Of a DNA stretch of 64,000 nt, positions 19,672 to 28,053 are shown piece after piece. This DNA comes from Gymnodinialimonas ceratoperidinii (GTDB lineage Bacteria; Pseudomonadota; Alphaproteobacteria; Rhodobacterales; Rhodobacteraceae): NCBI RefSeq assembly GCF_019297855.1, contig NZ_CP079194.1, positions 2,777,501 through 2,841,500 on the forward strand, given 5' to 3'. Each line of letters opens with the position of its first letter. The first letter of the stretch is position 1. The notes under the pieces were generated by a model. That model was not told where the DNA came from, searched no databases, and was given only the letters and a program-made list of their open reading frames with translations. A program made the translations under genes and the position numbers.

Positions 19672-21741
19672 GTGAAACAGGCCCTTCAAAAAGCCCTCGA
19701 TGCCAAGGGGTACGAGACCCTGACCCCGGTGCAACAGGCGGTCACGGACCCCAAGTTGACAGGCAAGGACATGCTGGTTTCGGCGCAGACCGGCTCGGGC
19801 AAGACCTTGGGCTTTGGCTTGGCGATTGCGCCGGGCCTGTTCGGCGAAGCGGAAGAATTTGGCACTGCAGGCGCGCCGCTGGCCCTGGTGATCGCGCCGA
19901 CGCGTGAATTGGCGATGCAGGTGAAGCGCGAGTTGAGCTGGCTGTTTGGTGAGGCCGGCGCGGTTCTGGCCTCCACCGTGGGCGGCATGGACATGCGCGA
20001 CGAGCGGCGGGCACTGGCGCGCGGGGCGCATATCGTTGTCGCCACGCCGGGTCGCCTGAAGGACCACATCATGCGCGGCTCGATCGATTTGAGCGGGCTG
20101 AAGGCCATCGTGCTGGACGAGGCGGACGAGATGCTGGACCTCGGGTTTCGCGAGGACCTCGAGTTCATCCTCGAGGAATCGCCCTCGGACCGGCAGACGC
20201 TGTTGTTCTCGGCCACTGTGCCCGGCGCCATCGCGAAGCTGGCGCAGAATTACCAGCGCGATGCGGTGCGCATTGCGACGGCCACGGGCGAGAAGCAGCA
20301 TTCGGACATCGAGTACCGGGCGCTCACCGTTTCGGCGCGCGACAGCGAGAACGCGATCATCAACGTGTTGCGCTATTACGAGGCGCCGAACGCCATCGTT
20401 TTCTGCAACACGCGCGCGACTGTGAACCGGATGACGACGCGGCTTTCGAACCGCGGCTTCTCGGTCGTGGCCTTGTCGGGCGAGTTGACCCAATCGGAGC
20501 GCACCAACGCGTTGCAGGCCATGCGCGATGGGCGCGCGCGGGTCTGCGTGGCGACGGATGTGGCTGCGCGCGGCATCGACCTGCCGAACCTGGAACTGGT
20601 GATCCACGCCGAGCTGCCGAGCAATCAGGATACGCTATTGCACCGCTCGGGCCGAACTGGGCGCGCCGGACGCAAGGGGGTCTCGGCGCTGATCGTGCCG
20701 CCCGCCGCCCGCAAGAAGGCGCAACGCCTGTTGGGTTGGGCCAAGCTGACGGCCGTTTGGGCCGAGGCGCCCTCGGCCGAGGAAGTGACCGCCAAGGATG
20801 ACGAGCGGATGATGCAGGCCTCCGATTGGGAGGCCGAGGTCGAGGCGTCCAACCGCGAGGCCGTGGACCGGTTGGTGGAGATGTATTCCGCCGAGCAACT
20901 GGCCGCCGCCTTCGTGCGCATGTACCGTGAGCGGCGTTCGGCGCCTGAGGAGCTCTCCGATGCCTCCGCCGCGCCGGAGCCGAAAAAGGCGTTTGGCCCG
21001 AGTGTCTGGTTCTCGCTTGCGGGCGGTCAGGCAGTGGGAGCCGAGCCCCGTCGCCTGCTGCCGATGCTGTGCAAGATGGGCAACCTCAGCCGCGAGGACG
21101 TGGGCGCGATCCGCATCCACCACGAGGCGTCTTTCATCGAGCTGCGCGAGAGTGCTGTCGACGGTTTCCTCTCTGCCATCGGCCCGAAGATGGAGATGGA
21201 GGATGGCGCCGCATTGACCCGTCTGGACGCCGCGCCCGAAGCCGTGCGCGCGGCCCGTCCGCCGCGGGGCGACAAGCCGCAGGATCGCAAACCGCGCACC
21301 AACAAGTCCAACGATCGCCGCAGCAACCGCGCCGCGCCGGATGGCGAGGGGGCAGCACCCAAGGCCGAGCACAAGGCGCCAAACGCGGGCACGACGAAAC
21401 CGGTCGATTGGAACGACGCGCCCGAGCCGCGCCAGAAGAAGCCGAAGAAATCGCCTGCCGGTGGAAGGCCACCGCGTCATGGCGAGAAGGGCAATCCGGA
21501 CCTGCCCCAGGCCGAGCCCTGGAAGGCGCGCAAGCCGCGGCACAAGGCGTCCGGAGACGGGTTCGAGCGGCCGGCACGCCCAGGCGGCAAAGCCAGCAAC
21601 CCGAGCGCGAAACTGGGTCCCGCCACGACGGGCAAGCCGAACAGCAAGAAGAACAAGGCGCGCCGCGCGGCAAGCGAGGCCGAGGGCGGCAAGGCAAGCT
21701 TCAAGCCACGCAAGCCTCGGGCGCCGAAGGGCAAGAAGTAG
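19672..21741 (+). CDS. DEAD-box ATP-dependent RNA helicase with DbpA-type RNA-binding domain
   Basis: The 689-residue protein starts at a GTG. Helicase motifs are complete: AQTGSGKT (38-45), PTREL (76-80), DEAD (149-152), SAT (180-182) and HRSGRTGRAGR (324-334). A DbpA/CsdA-like RNA-binding fold covers about 440-515 (FGPSVWFSLAGG). The last 160 residues are a disordered, Lys/Arg/Pro-rich tail. Such proteins unwind RNA in ribosome assembly and in cold adaptation. The DbpA-type domain suggests work on rRNA. The gene has its own promoter region after a terminator and repeat. Confidence 0.95.
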   Translation: MKQALQKALDAKGYETLTPVQQAVTDPKLTGKDMLVSAQTGSGKTLGFGLAIAPGLFGEAEEFGTAGAPLALVIAPTRELAMQVKRELSWLFGEAGAVLASTVGGMDMRDERRALARGAHIVVATPGRLKDHIMRGSIDLSGLKAIVLDEADEMLDLGFREDLEFILEESPSDRQTLLFSATVPGAIAKLAQNYQRDAVRIATATGEKQHSDIEYRALTVSARDSENAIINVLRYYEAPNAIVFCNTRATVNRMTTRLSNRGFSVVALSGELTQSERTNALQAMRDGRARVCVATDVAARGIDLPNLELVIHAELPSNQDTLLHRSGRTGRAGRKGVSALIVPPAARKKAQRLLGWAKLTAVWAEAPSAEEVTAKDDERMMQASDWEAEVEASNREAVDRLVEMYSAEQLAAAFVRMYRERRSAPEELSDASAAPEPKKAFGPSVWFSLAGGQAVGAEPRRLLPMLCKMGNLSREDVGAIRIHHEASFIELRESAVDGFLSAIGPKMEMEDGAALTRLDAAPEAVRAARPPRGDKPQDRKPRTNKSNDRRSNRAAPDGEGAAPKAEHKAPNAGTTKPVDWNDAPEPRQKKPKKSPAGGRPPRHGEKGNPDLPQAEPWKARKPRHKASGDGFERPARPGGKASNPSAKLGPATTGKPNSKKNKARRAASEAEGGKASFKPRKPRAPKGKK

Positions 21742-21743
21742 CT

Positions 21744-22559
21744 CTAGCTCTCGTCCGGCTTGGAGGGGGTGTAGCGCGGCAGGTAGTCGGGGGGCATCGG
21801 GCCCTTGTTGCGGCCGCCCTGCTGCATCTGCTCCCACCCGTGAGCGAGGATACCGACCGAGCGCGAGAGACAGAACAGCCCGCGCGACAGCGGCGGGGGG
21901 AAGCCCAACTCGCAGAAGATCACCGCCGTGGCACCGTCGATGTTCATCGCGATGGGCGCGCCCCGGTCCGCGCCGATGCGGGCTTGCAGAGCCTCCGCGA
22001 TCTGGGCGTAGCGACCGGTGACAATGCCGTCCTGCGCGGCCTCCCGCACGAGAGCCATCAGGCGCGGCGCGCGGGGGTCGGTGGGTTTGTGGAAACGGTG
22101 GCCGAAGCCGGGGATGATCTTGCCGTGCGCCGCGCGCCATGCGGAGAGTTCGGCCTCGATCGCGGCATCCAGGGCGGTGCTGGCATCAAGCCGCCCCGCG
22201 ATGAGCATGTAGAGCTCGGCGCACTGCTCTCCCGCGCCGCCGTGGATGTCGCCAAGCATGTTGACGCCGGTGGCCATGACGTTGTTCAGCCCCACGCCGC
22301 AGGTGGCCGCCATCCGTGCCGCCGCGATGGAGGGGGCCTGCGGGCCGTGATCGACCCCGGCGACGAGCGCGGCCTCCAGCAGTTTGGCCTGTGCCGGGCT
22401 CGGCAGGTCACCGCGGGTCATCAGCCAGATCATCTGCGGAAAGCTGACCGTGCCGATCAAATCCTCGATCGGGCGGCCTCGGAAGGCAATCTTTCCCGGT
22501 GCCATGTCGATGATCGAGGTCTGCCACCAGTCGCGGATATCGTCAGGTTCGTTCGTCAT
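21744..22559 (-). CDS. short citrate-synthase-fold protein, citryl-CoA lyase-like
   Basis: The start is the ATG at 22559-22557; an upstream start would run into the desaturase gene. At 271 residues it contains only the catalytic part of the citrate synthase fold, which is usually about 430 residues. The active-site histidines are in DIHGGAGE (His106) and GFGHRFHKP (His154), with the aspartate in TDPRAP (Asp161). Short proteins of this type are commonly called citryl-CoA lyase and may cleave or form citryl-CoA or a similar acyl-CoA. Metabolic context is lacking: the neighbours are a helicase, convergent with two bases between, and a desaturase. Confidence 0.8.
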   Translation of the reverse strand: MTNEPDDIRDWWQTSIIDMAPGKIAFRGRPIEDLIGTVSFPQMIWLMTRGDLPSPAQAKLLEAALVAGVDHGPQAPSIAAARMAATCGVGLNNVMATGVNMLGDIHGGAGEQCAELYMLIAGRLDASTALDAAIEAELSAWRAAHGKIIPGFGHRFHKPTDPRAPRLMALVREAAQDGIVTGRYAQIAEALQARIGADRGAPIAMNIDGATAVIFCELGFPPPLSRGLFCLSRSVGILAHGWEQMQQGGRNKGPMPPDYLPRYTPSKPDES

Positions 22560-22659
22560 TGCCAGTCCCACATTGCCCGGCCCGCCCGGGAAGCTTCGGG
22601 CGCGAGCATAGGGATTTGGACGCCCACGACCAGCCGCGACCGGCCGAGAGCGTGTCTTT

Positions 22660-23685
22660 TCAGGCCGCCAGCCGACGCGCGGCGGCGAAGGAGAGCAGCT
22701 TGCGGCTGTCTTCATCCCAGAGGTGCAGGCGCGCGCATTTGAAGCTTTCCCACAGGGTGATCCGCTGCGATTGCGCCAACACATCATGATCGCGCATGAC
22801 CTCGGGCAGGCGGTAGAAAGGGATGCGGCTGGCCAGATGGTGGACGTGGTGCACGCCGATGTTGCCCGTCAGCCAGCGCAGGGGCCGTGGCAGATCGTAG
22901 TGGGAGCTGCCGTGCAGCGCCGCGTCCTGAACGGTCCAATCGCCGTCACGATCCCAGACCGTATCCTCGAACTGGTGCTGGATGTAGAATAACCACATGC
23001 CGATGACCGCCGCGAGGAAGACCGTGGGCAGGAAGATGAACAGCACGACGTTCAGCCCGCCGAGCCAGAGCAGGCCACCCACGATGGCGGCAACCGCCAG
23101 ATTGGTGCCCTGCGCGCTGATCCAGTAGCGGCGGCCGCCGCGCATCACGCCGATCGGCAGACGGTTTTGCAGGAAGAAGGTGTAGAACGGCACGACGCCG
23201 AAGAGGAACAACGGATTGCGCACAAGGCGGTAGCCCATGCGGCCGATCCAGCTTTTTGCGCGGTATTCCCGCACCGTCAGCGTCGGCAGGTCGCCCGTGC
23301 CGCGATGATCGAGATTGCCGGTCGTGGCATGGTGCATCGCATGGTTGCGGCGCCAGACGTCGTAAGGCGTAAGGGTCAGCACGCCGATACAGCGCCCGAC
23401 CCAATCGCCGACCTTGCGGTTCTTGAAGAACGCGCCGTGGCCGCAATCGTGCTGGATCATGAAAAGACGCACGAGGAATGTCGAATTGGCCACTGCGAGC
23501 GCCAGCGCCAACCACGGGCTGATCGACAAGGAGAGCCAGGCCAGGGCCCAGATCACGATGAATGGTGCGAGGGTTATGGCGACCTCGAACACGCTCTGCG
23601 TGTGGTTCGGTTCGCGGTATTTTGCAAGAATGCGTGTCCACTCAGTGGGTTGCAATAGAGTCTCCTTCACGATCGGGACGTCCAT
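22660..23685 (-). CDS. membrane fatty acid desaturase
   Basis: This 341-residue di-iron membrane enzyme has the three histidine boxes HDCGH (79-83), HAMHH (115-119) and HHVHH (279-283). Hydrophobic segments lie around 35-75, 160-175 and 195-235. It inserts a double bond into acyl chains of membrane lipids or lipid-linked substrates, using oxygen and an electron donor not encoded nearby. It is probably in one transcript with the short lyase gene downstream, 100 bases away. Regiospecificity cannot be told from sequence. Confidence 0.9.
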   Translation of the reverse strand: MDVPIVKETLLQPTEWTRILAKYREPNHTQSVFEVAITLAPFIVIWALAWLSLSISPWLALALAVANSTFLVRLFMIQHDCGHGAFFKNRKVGDWVGRCIGVLTLTPYDVWRRNHAMHHATTGNLDHRGTGDLPTLTVREYRAKSWIGRMGYRLVRNPLFLFGVVPFYTFFLQNRLPIGVMRGGRRYWISAQGTNLAVAAIVGGLLWLGGLNVVLFIFLPTVFLAAVIGMWLFYIQHQFEDTVWDRDGDWTVQDAALHGSSHYDLPRPLRWLTGNIGVHHVHHLASRIPFYRLPEVMRDHDVLAQSQRITLWESFKCARLHLWDEDSRKLLSFAAARRLAA

Positions 23686-23919
23686 TGCCCGTGCGCGTTA
23701 GTGGCAGGTTCCGCACCCTCTGAATAGCCCCCGCCAGTTCATTTACAGGTGAACGGGCGCAATCCTGCGCGGGTGGCGAACCTTTGCCGAAGCCCGCGCG
23801 GCCGAGAATTGCAGAGGGAGGTAAAGAAAGGGTCAACCGGTGTTGGGAAAGCGCGCGGCTCTACCGGCACCTGGTGGTCGCGGCGCCCGGATCCGCGAGG
23901 GCCCGGACGCCCGTCGCGC

Positions 23920-24906
23920 TTATTGTACCAGATAGTCGTTCGTCACCCAGGTCGAGACCTCGGGCATCTCGGGCAGCACTTGCCCGTCGGGGCCGCGCAG
24001 GATGCCGGCCTCGAAGAGGAATTCGGCGATCTCTGCGGTCATCTCGGTGTCGATCAAGCCCACCGGCTCTCCCGCGTCGCGCAGGAAACCGCCCTCGACC
24101 AGCGCCGCCATGGAGCCATGCACAAGATCGGGGTTGGAGAGCATGCCGTCGGTCTCGGCGATCAGGATCTCGGCGGCTTCCGTGGGGTTCTCGGCCGCGA
24201 AACCGTAGCCGCGCTGCACCGCCTGCACGAAGGCGCGCGCGGTGTCGGGGTTGGCGTCGAGCCAGGCGGTGTTGGCGCCGAGCAATGTCGTGTGCTGGTC
24301 CGGCACGCCGTAATCGGCATAGGTGAAGGCGCGCTGCGGGCGGCCGAGGATCTCGGAGTTCACCCCCTCCCAGGTGCTCACCTCGAGGGTGAAATCGACG
24401 CGCCCGTTGGCCAGCGCCTCGTAGGCGGAGGTGCCGAGGGTCACGGTGTCGAAGGTGCCTTCGCCGCCGTCATGGCGGATGATGGAGGAGATCAGCGCCT
24501 CCTCCCAGGCCGAGCCGAAGCCCGCGTAGATCATCCCGTCGAGATCGGCGGGGCGCTGGATGTCTTCGCGTTCGCCGTTGAAGACGAGCCGCCCGGTCTC
24601 GTGCTGGACCACCGCCATGACGGCAGTCATCTCCGCCCCCGCCGCGCGCTGGCTGTGAAAGCCCACCGCGCCGACGATGCCGAATTCCGCGAGGCCCGAG
24701 GCCACCAGCGTGCCCGAGGAGGTGTCGGTGTAAGGCAGGATGTCGACGTCGAGCCCGGCCTCCTCGAACCAGCCCATCGACTGCGCAACGTAGAGCCCGA
24801 CATGGTTGGTGTTGGGCGTCCAGTCGAGCGCGACGGTGACGGCCTCCTGCGCCGCGACGGGGCTGGCGAGCGCGCCGATCAGGGCGGCGGTGACGAGGTG
24901 TTTCAT
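23920..24906 (-). CDS. thiY: ABC transporter substrate-binding protein for thiamine pyrimidine precursor
   Basis: This 328-residue periplasmic protein has a signal peptide (residues 1-19, ending PVAAQ). The NMT1/THI5-type fold opens with ALDWTPNTNHVGLYVAQ at about 25-41, the segment that contributes to the pyrimidine pocket in ThiY/THI5 relatives. It is the last gene of a four-gene operon behind a TPP riboswitch and overlaps the ATPase gene by four bases (ATGA). Expected ligand: hydroxymethylpyrimidine or a formylamino-pyrimidine salvage product. The riboswitch makes the thiamine link firm; the exact ligand is inferred. Confidence 0.9.
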   Translation of the reverse strand: MKHLVTAALIGALASPVAAQEAVTVALDWTPNTNHVGLYVAQSMGWFEEAGLDVDILPYTDTSSGTLVASGLAEFGIVGAVGFHSQRAAGAEMTAVMAVVQHETGRLVFNGEREDIQRPADLDGMIYAGFGSAWEEALISSIIRHDGGEGTFDTVTLGTSAYEALANGRVDFTLEVSTWEGVNSEILGRPQRAFTYADYGVPDQHTTLLGANTAWLDANPDTARAFVQAVQRGYGFAAENPTEAAEILIAETDGMLSNPDLVHGSMAALVEGGFLRDAGEPVGLIDTEMTAEIAEFLFEAGILRGPDGQVLPEMPEVSTWVTNDYLVQ

Positions 24907-25658
24907 GGGGTCTCTCCGGTCTGGTTCAGAAGGGTTTCGAGAAGCTGCGCCTCCAGCGCGTGGGCCTCGGGCGGGATCGGTCGGCCCATGCGCGGGCGCG
25001 GCGTGGGGATAGCGACCTCGGTCAGCACGCGCGCGGGCCGGGCCGAAAGCACGTAGACGCGATCCGAGAGCGCGACGGCCTCGCGCACGTCGTGGGTGAC
25101 GAGAAGCGTGGTCCAGCGGGCGCTTTGCCAGCGGTCCTCGAACCAGCGCTGCATCCGGGTGCGGGTCAGCGCGTCGAGGGCGCCAAAGGGCTCGTCGAGA
25201 AGCTGCACCGCGCGGCCCTGCACCACCGTGCGCAGAAGCGCCGCGCGCTGGCGCATGCCGCCCGAGATCTGCGCGGGGTAATGGCGGGCGAAGTCTTGCA
25301 AGCCGAAATCGGCCAGCATCGGCCAGGCCCGCGCCCGCGCCTCGCGCCGGGACACGCCCTGGATTTCCAGCCCGAGGGTCACGTTGTCGATGATCCGCCG
25401 CCAGGGCATCAGCGCGTCGCGCTGCGGCATGAAGGCGAAGCCGCGGTCCATCTCCTCGATCGGGCGGCCCTTGCAGGTGATCGTCCCGCTGTCGTGGCAC
25501 AGCGCCCCGGTCAGCAGCCGGAAGATGGTGGACTTGCCCGCCCCCGACGGCCCGAGGATGGAGACGAACTCCCCCTCCGCGACGTGGAGCGAGATATCCT
25601 CCAGCACCCGCGTCTGCCCGAGGGTGACGCCCACGTTTCGCATCTCCAGCACGCTCAT
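24903..25658 (-). CDS. thiZ: ABC transporter ATP-binding protein, thiamine-precursor uptake
   Basis: This 251-residue ATPase has the Walker A motif GPSGAGKS at 36-43, signature ISGGMRQR at 131-138, Walker B VQLLDEP at 151-157 and the H-loop in LLVTHD at 185-190. It belongs to the taurine/nitrate/sulfonate-type ATPases that pair with NMT1-type binding proteins. It overlaps the permease gene upstream and the binding protein gene downstream, each by four bases (ATGA), so the transporter subunits are translationally coupled. Expression should fall when thiamine pyrophosphate is plentiful. Confidence 0.92.
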   Translation of the reverse strand: MSVLEMRNVGVTLGQTRVLEDISLHVAEGEFVSILGPSGAGKSTIFRLLTGALCHDSGTITCKGRPIEEMDRGFAFMPQRDALMPWRRIIDNVTLGLEIQGVSRREARARAWPMLADFGLQDFARHYPAQISGGMRQRAALLRTVVQGRAVQLLDEPFGALDALTRTRMQRWFEDRWQSARWTTLLVTHDVREAVALSDRVYVLSARPARVLTEVAIPTPRPRMGRPIPPEAHALEAQLLETLLNQTGETP

Positions 25659-26449
25659 CGCGCGCCCCCTTCCCCGGCCCTTCGCCAGCGCAGGGCAAGA
25701 TGCTGGATCGCGGCGGTCAGCAGGAACAGCGCGAGGGTCAGGGTCGAGCTGATCACCACGGCCGCCAGCATCAGGTCGGGGCGATAGGAGTTCTTGGCGT
25801 TGAGGATCACGATCCCCAGTCCCGCCCGCGCGCCCACGTATTCCGCGAAGATCGCCGCGACGACGGCGTAGGTGATGGAGATCCGCAGCCCGGCGAAGAA
25901 ATAGGGCAGCGCCGAGGGCAGCCGCGCCACGCGAAAGATCGTTCCCCGTCCCGCGCCCATGGAGCGCAGGAGGTCCTCGATCTCGCGGTCCGTCGCCGCA
26001 TAGCCATCGACCCAAGCCACCAGCATCGGGAAGAACGTCACCAGCGCCACCAGCAGCACCTTGGGCGTCAGGTCGAAGCCGAACCACAAGACGACGAGTG
26101 GCGCGATGGCGACCAGCGGCAGGGTCTGGCTGACCACGAAGATCGGAAACAGCGCCCGCCGCACGCGGGGCAGGAAGTCCACCACGACTGACATCACGAA
26201 GGCCACGCTCAGCGAGAGCGAGAAGCCCGCTAGGGTGGCAATGATCGTGGGCCATGTGTTGGCCCAGAGCATCGCGCGGTTCTGCCACATCTGTTCCAAC
26301 ACCCGCGAGGGCGCGGGCAGCATCAGCGGCGAGATGCCCGAGAGGCGGACGTAGAGCTCCCACAGGGCGAAGGCGGCGAGCACGCTTGCCACGGCAGGCA
26401 AGGCGCGTGCGACCCCTCCGCCTGTGCGGCGGGGGATGGATCCGGCCAT
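25655..26449 (-). CDS. thiX: ABC transporter permease, thiamine-precursor uptake
   Basis: This 264-residue inner-membrane permease has about six helices and the binding-protein-dependent transport signature around EDLLRSMGAGRGTIFRVARL, the loop that contacts the ATPase. It forms the channel for the pyrimidine precursor with the ATPase and binding protein encoded just downstream. The start lies one base after the stop region of the YkoF-like gene, keeping the operon compact. Confidence 0.92.
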   Translation of the reverse strand: MAGSIPRRTGGGVARALPAVASVLAAFALWELYVRLSGISPLMLPAPSRVLEQMWQNRAMLWANTWPTIIATLAGFSLSLSVAFVMSVVVDFLPRVRRALFPIFVVSQTLPLVAIAPLVVLWFGFDLTPKVLLVALVTFFPMLVAWVDGYAATDREIEDLLRSMGAGRGTIFRVARLPSALPYFFAGLRISITYAVVAAIFAEYVGARAGLGIVILNAKNSYRPDLMLAAVVISSTLTLALFLLTAAIQHLALRWRRAGEGGAR

Positions 26450-26450
26450 A

Positions 26451-27059
26451 TCAGCGCTTCGAAGGGCTGTTGGCGGAAACCGTCAGGTCAATGGTGACAT
26501 GGCCCTGGGGCGGGCCGAAGCGGCAGAAGGCCTCGCGCAGGGTGGCGAAGACGGGGCCCGCGTCGCCGGTCAACCGGGTGCAGAAGTTCTTCGACCGGTC
26601 GAAGGTGCCGCTGTGCTTGAGGAAGTCGATGCAGCCCATGATCTCGGCCATGTGGTCCCCTGCCCCCATGACGTAGAGCGAGAACTGCGCATCGGCGACC
26701 TGCCCCTTCTCGGGCGCCGCTTCGATGGCGCTGAGCGCCTCCTGCTGGCGCTCGGCCAAGGGCTGCTCGGGGTTGGCCAGCGCGTTGGTCTGGCAGATCG
26801 GATCGTCGGGCTCGCCGGGGCAGCCGCGCGACAGGGTGGCGCGCAGGACGACATGCTCGCCGGTGGCCGCGGCCTTGGCGTAGAGGTCACGCAGCGCGGG
26901 GAAGAGCACCTCGGGCGGGCCCACGATCAGCGTCGAGATGTCATCGGTTTCGATGCGCAGCTGGTCGCGCCACGGATCGAGCGCACTCAACGCGCCCATG
27001 ATCACGTCGACGAAACCGTCGGTCATCGGGTAAAGGGAAACCTGTGCCCCTGCGAACAT
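26451..27059 (-). CDS. YkoF-like thiamine/HMP-binding protein
   Basis: This 202-residue protein shows an internal twofold repeat: AQVSLYPMTDGFVDVIMGAL near the start and AQFSLYVMGAGDHMAEIMG in the second half. Bacillus YkoF has two such ferredoxin-like domains and binds thiamine. It has no signal peptide, so it is cytoplasmic. It is the first gene after the TPP riboswitch, with a strong AGGAGG site close to the ATG at 27059. It probably binds or hands on imported thiamine or its pyrimidine part. The assignment rests on the repeat, the length and the riboswitch context. Confidence 0.82.
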   Translation of the reverse strand: MFAGAQVSLYPMTDGFVDVIMGALSALDPWRDQLRIETDDISTLIVGPPEVLFPALRDLYAKAAATGEHVVLRATLSRGCPGEPDDPICQTNALANPEQPLAERQQEALSAIEAAPEKGQVADAQFSLYVMGAGDHMAEIMGCIDFLKHSGTFDRSKNFCTRLTGDAGPVFATLREAFCRFGPPQGHVTIDLTVSANSPSKR

Positions 27060-27069
27060 TCCTAATCCT

Positions 27070-27165
27070 CCTTGCTACGCTGGCATTACCCAGATCAGCT
27101 TTGAGGGACAGTGGGCTTGGCGCCCACATCTCAGCCACGACATTACGCAGCACCCCTGTGGTGGC
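27070..27165 (-). promoter_or_regulatory. TPP (THI-box) riboswitch
   Basis: On the minus strand the leader contains, in order, CAGGGGTGCT, GGCTGAGAT, a CCC block, CTGATCTGGGTAATGCCAGC and GTAG, the conserved core of the thiamine-pyrophosphate riboswitch. The AGGAGG ribosome site follows immediately. Control is therefore likely at translation initiation, by hiding that site when TPP binds. I see no terminator hairpin with a T-run. Confidence 0.95.
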
Positions 27166-27294
27166 GCTATCGTTCGTCGATTTGACGGAGAGGTGCAAGC
27201 GGATTTTTCGCGCCTGATTTCAGGAGCTTAGCGGAAGGTACCGCGAAAACGCCGGCCGTGCCGCGCAGTCAGGACCGCGCGGCACCGGTCAGGA

Positions 27295-27897
27295 TCAGGC
27301 CGATTGCATATCGAGCGCCTTGCCGTCGAACCGGCCGCTCACAGCCGCCTCCGCCAGCAGCGCCGCGACGTCGGCGCGAGAGGCTTCGGCGGATTTTTCG
27401 ACCTCTTCGCCGAGAACGGTCTCATCGCTGCGGCCCGCGTCGCTGAGGGCCACGGGGCGCAGGATCGCATAGGTCAGGCCGGACGCTTTCAGATGCTCGT
27501 CCGCGGCGTGTTTCGCCTCAAGATAATTCGCCATTTCACCTTGCGGGTTTTCCTGATCCGCGCCGATGGAGCTGAGCATCACGAACCGCTTCACGCCCTC
27601 CGCGCGGGCCAGATCGACCAACTTCTTCGCCCCGTCGCGGTCGACCTTGTTGGTCATCTCCGGCCCGGTCGAGCCGCCCGATCCAGCCGCGAAGATGACG
27701 GCGTCCATACCCTCGCAAACGCCACTACTCAGGTCCGTCAGATCGCCGTGGCGCAGGTCCACGCCTTCAGGCAGGTCGCTGGTGTCAGAGCTTTCGCGCA
27801 CCAGCGCGGTGGGCTTGTGACCCTTGTCGAGCAGGTCTTGCACGAGAAGTTGGCCGGTCTTGCCCGTGGCACCGGCGACGAGAATGTTCATGCTCAT
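27295..27897 (-). CDS. NAD(P)-binding protein, atypical short-chain dehydrogenase (NmrA-like)
   Basis: The start is the ATG at 27897, seven bases after AAGGAG. The 200-residue protein opens with the atypical-SDR dinucleotide motif VAGATGKTGQ (residues 6-15) and shows MLSSIGAD in the middle, where classical SDRs have the active site. It lacks a clear YxxxK pair; YLEAKHAADEHLK holds a Tyr and a Lys four residues apart. Members act as quinone or flavin reductases, epimerase-like enzymes or redox sensors. It is a single gene with its own promoter; the aldehyde dehydrogenase upstream on the same strand is 150 bases away. Confidence 0.82.
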   Translation of the reverse strand: MSMNILVAGATGKTGQLLVQDLLDKGHKPTALVRESSDTSDLPEGVDLRHGDLTDLSSGVCEGMDAVIFAAGSGGSTGPEMTNKVDRDGAKKLVDLARAEGVKRFVMLSSIGADQENPQGEMANYLEAKHAADEHLKASGLTYAILRPVALSDAGRSDETVLGEEVEKSAEASRADVAALLAEAAVSGRFDGKALDMQSA

Positions 27898-28053
27898 GGG
27901 TGAGCTCCTTGTTTCACGAGATTGAAGCGCCCAAACCACGGCCCGCTAACTCAGGGAAACCCGAGCAAGCGTGCAGGTGCGAGCGCGCTAATTTGTTGAA
28001 TAGCTTGGAACAACGGGCGGCTCGAAATAATCAGGCCGCCGCGTTATCCAAGA

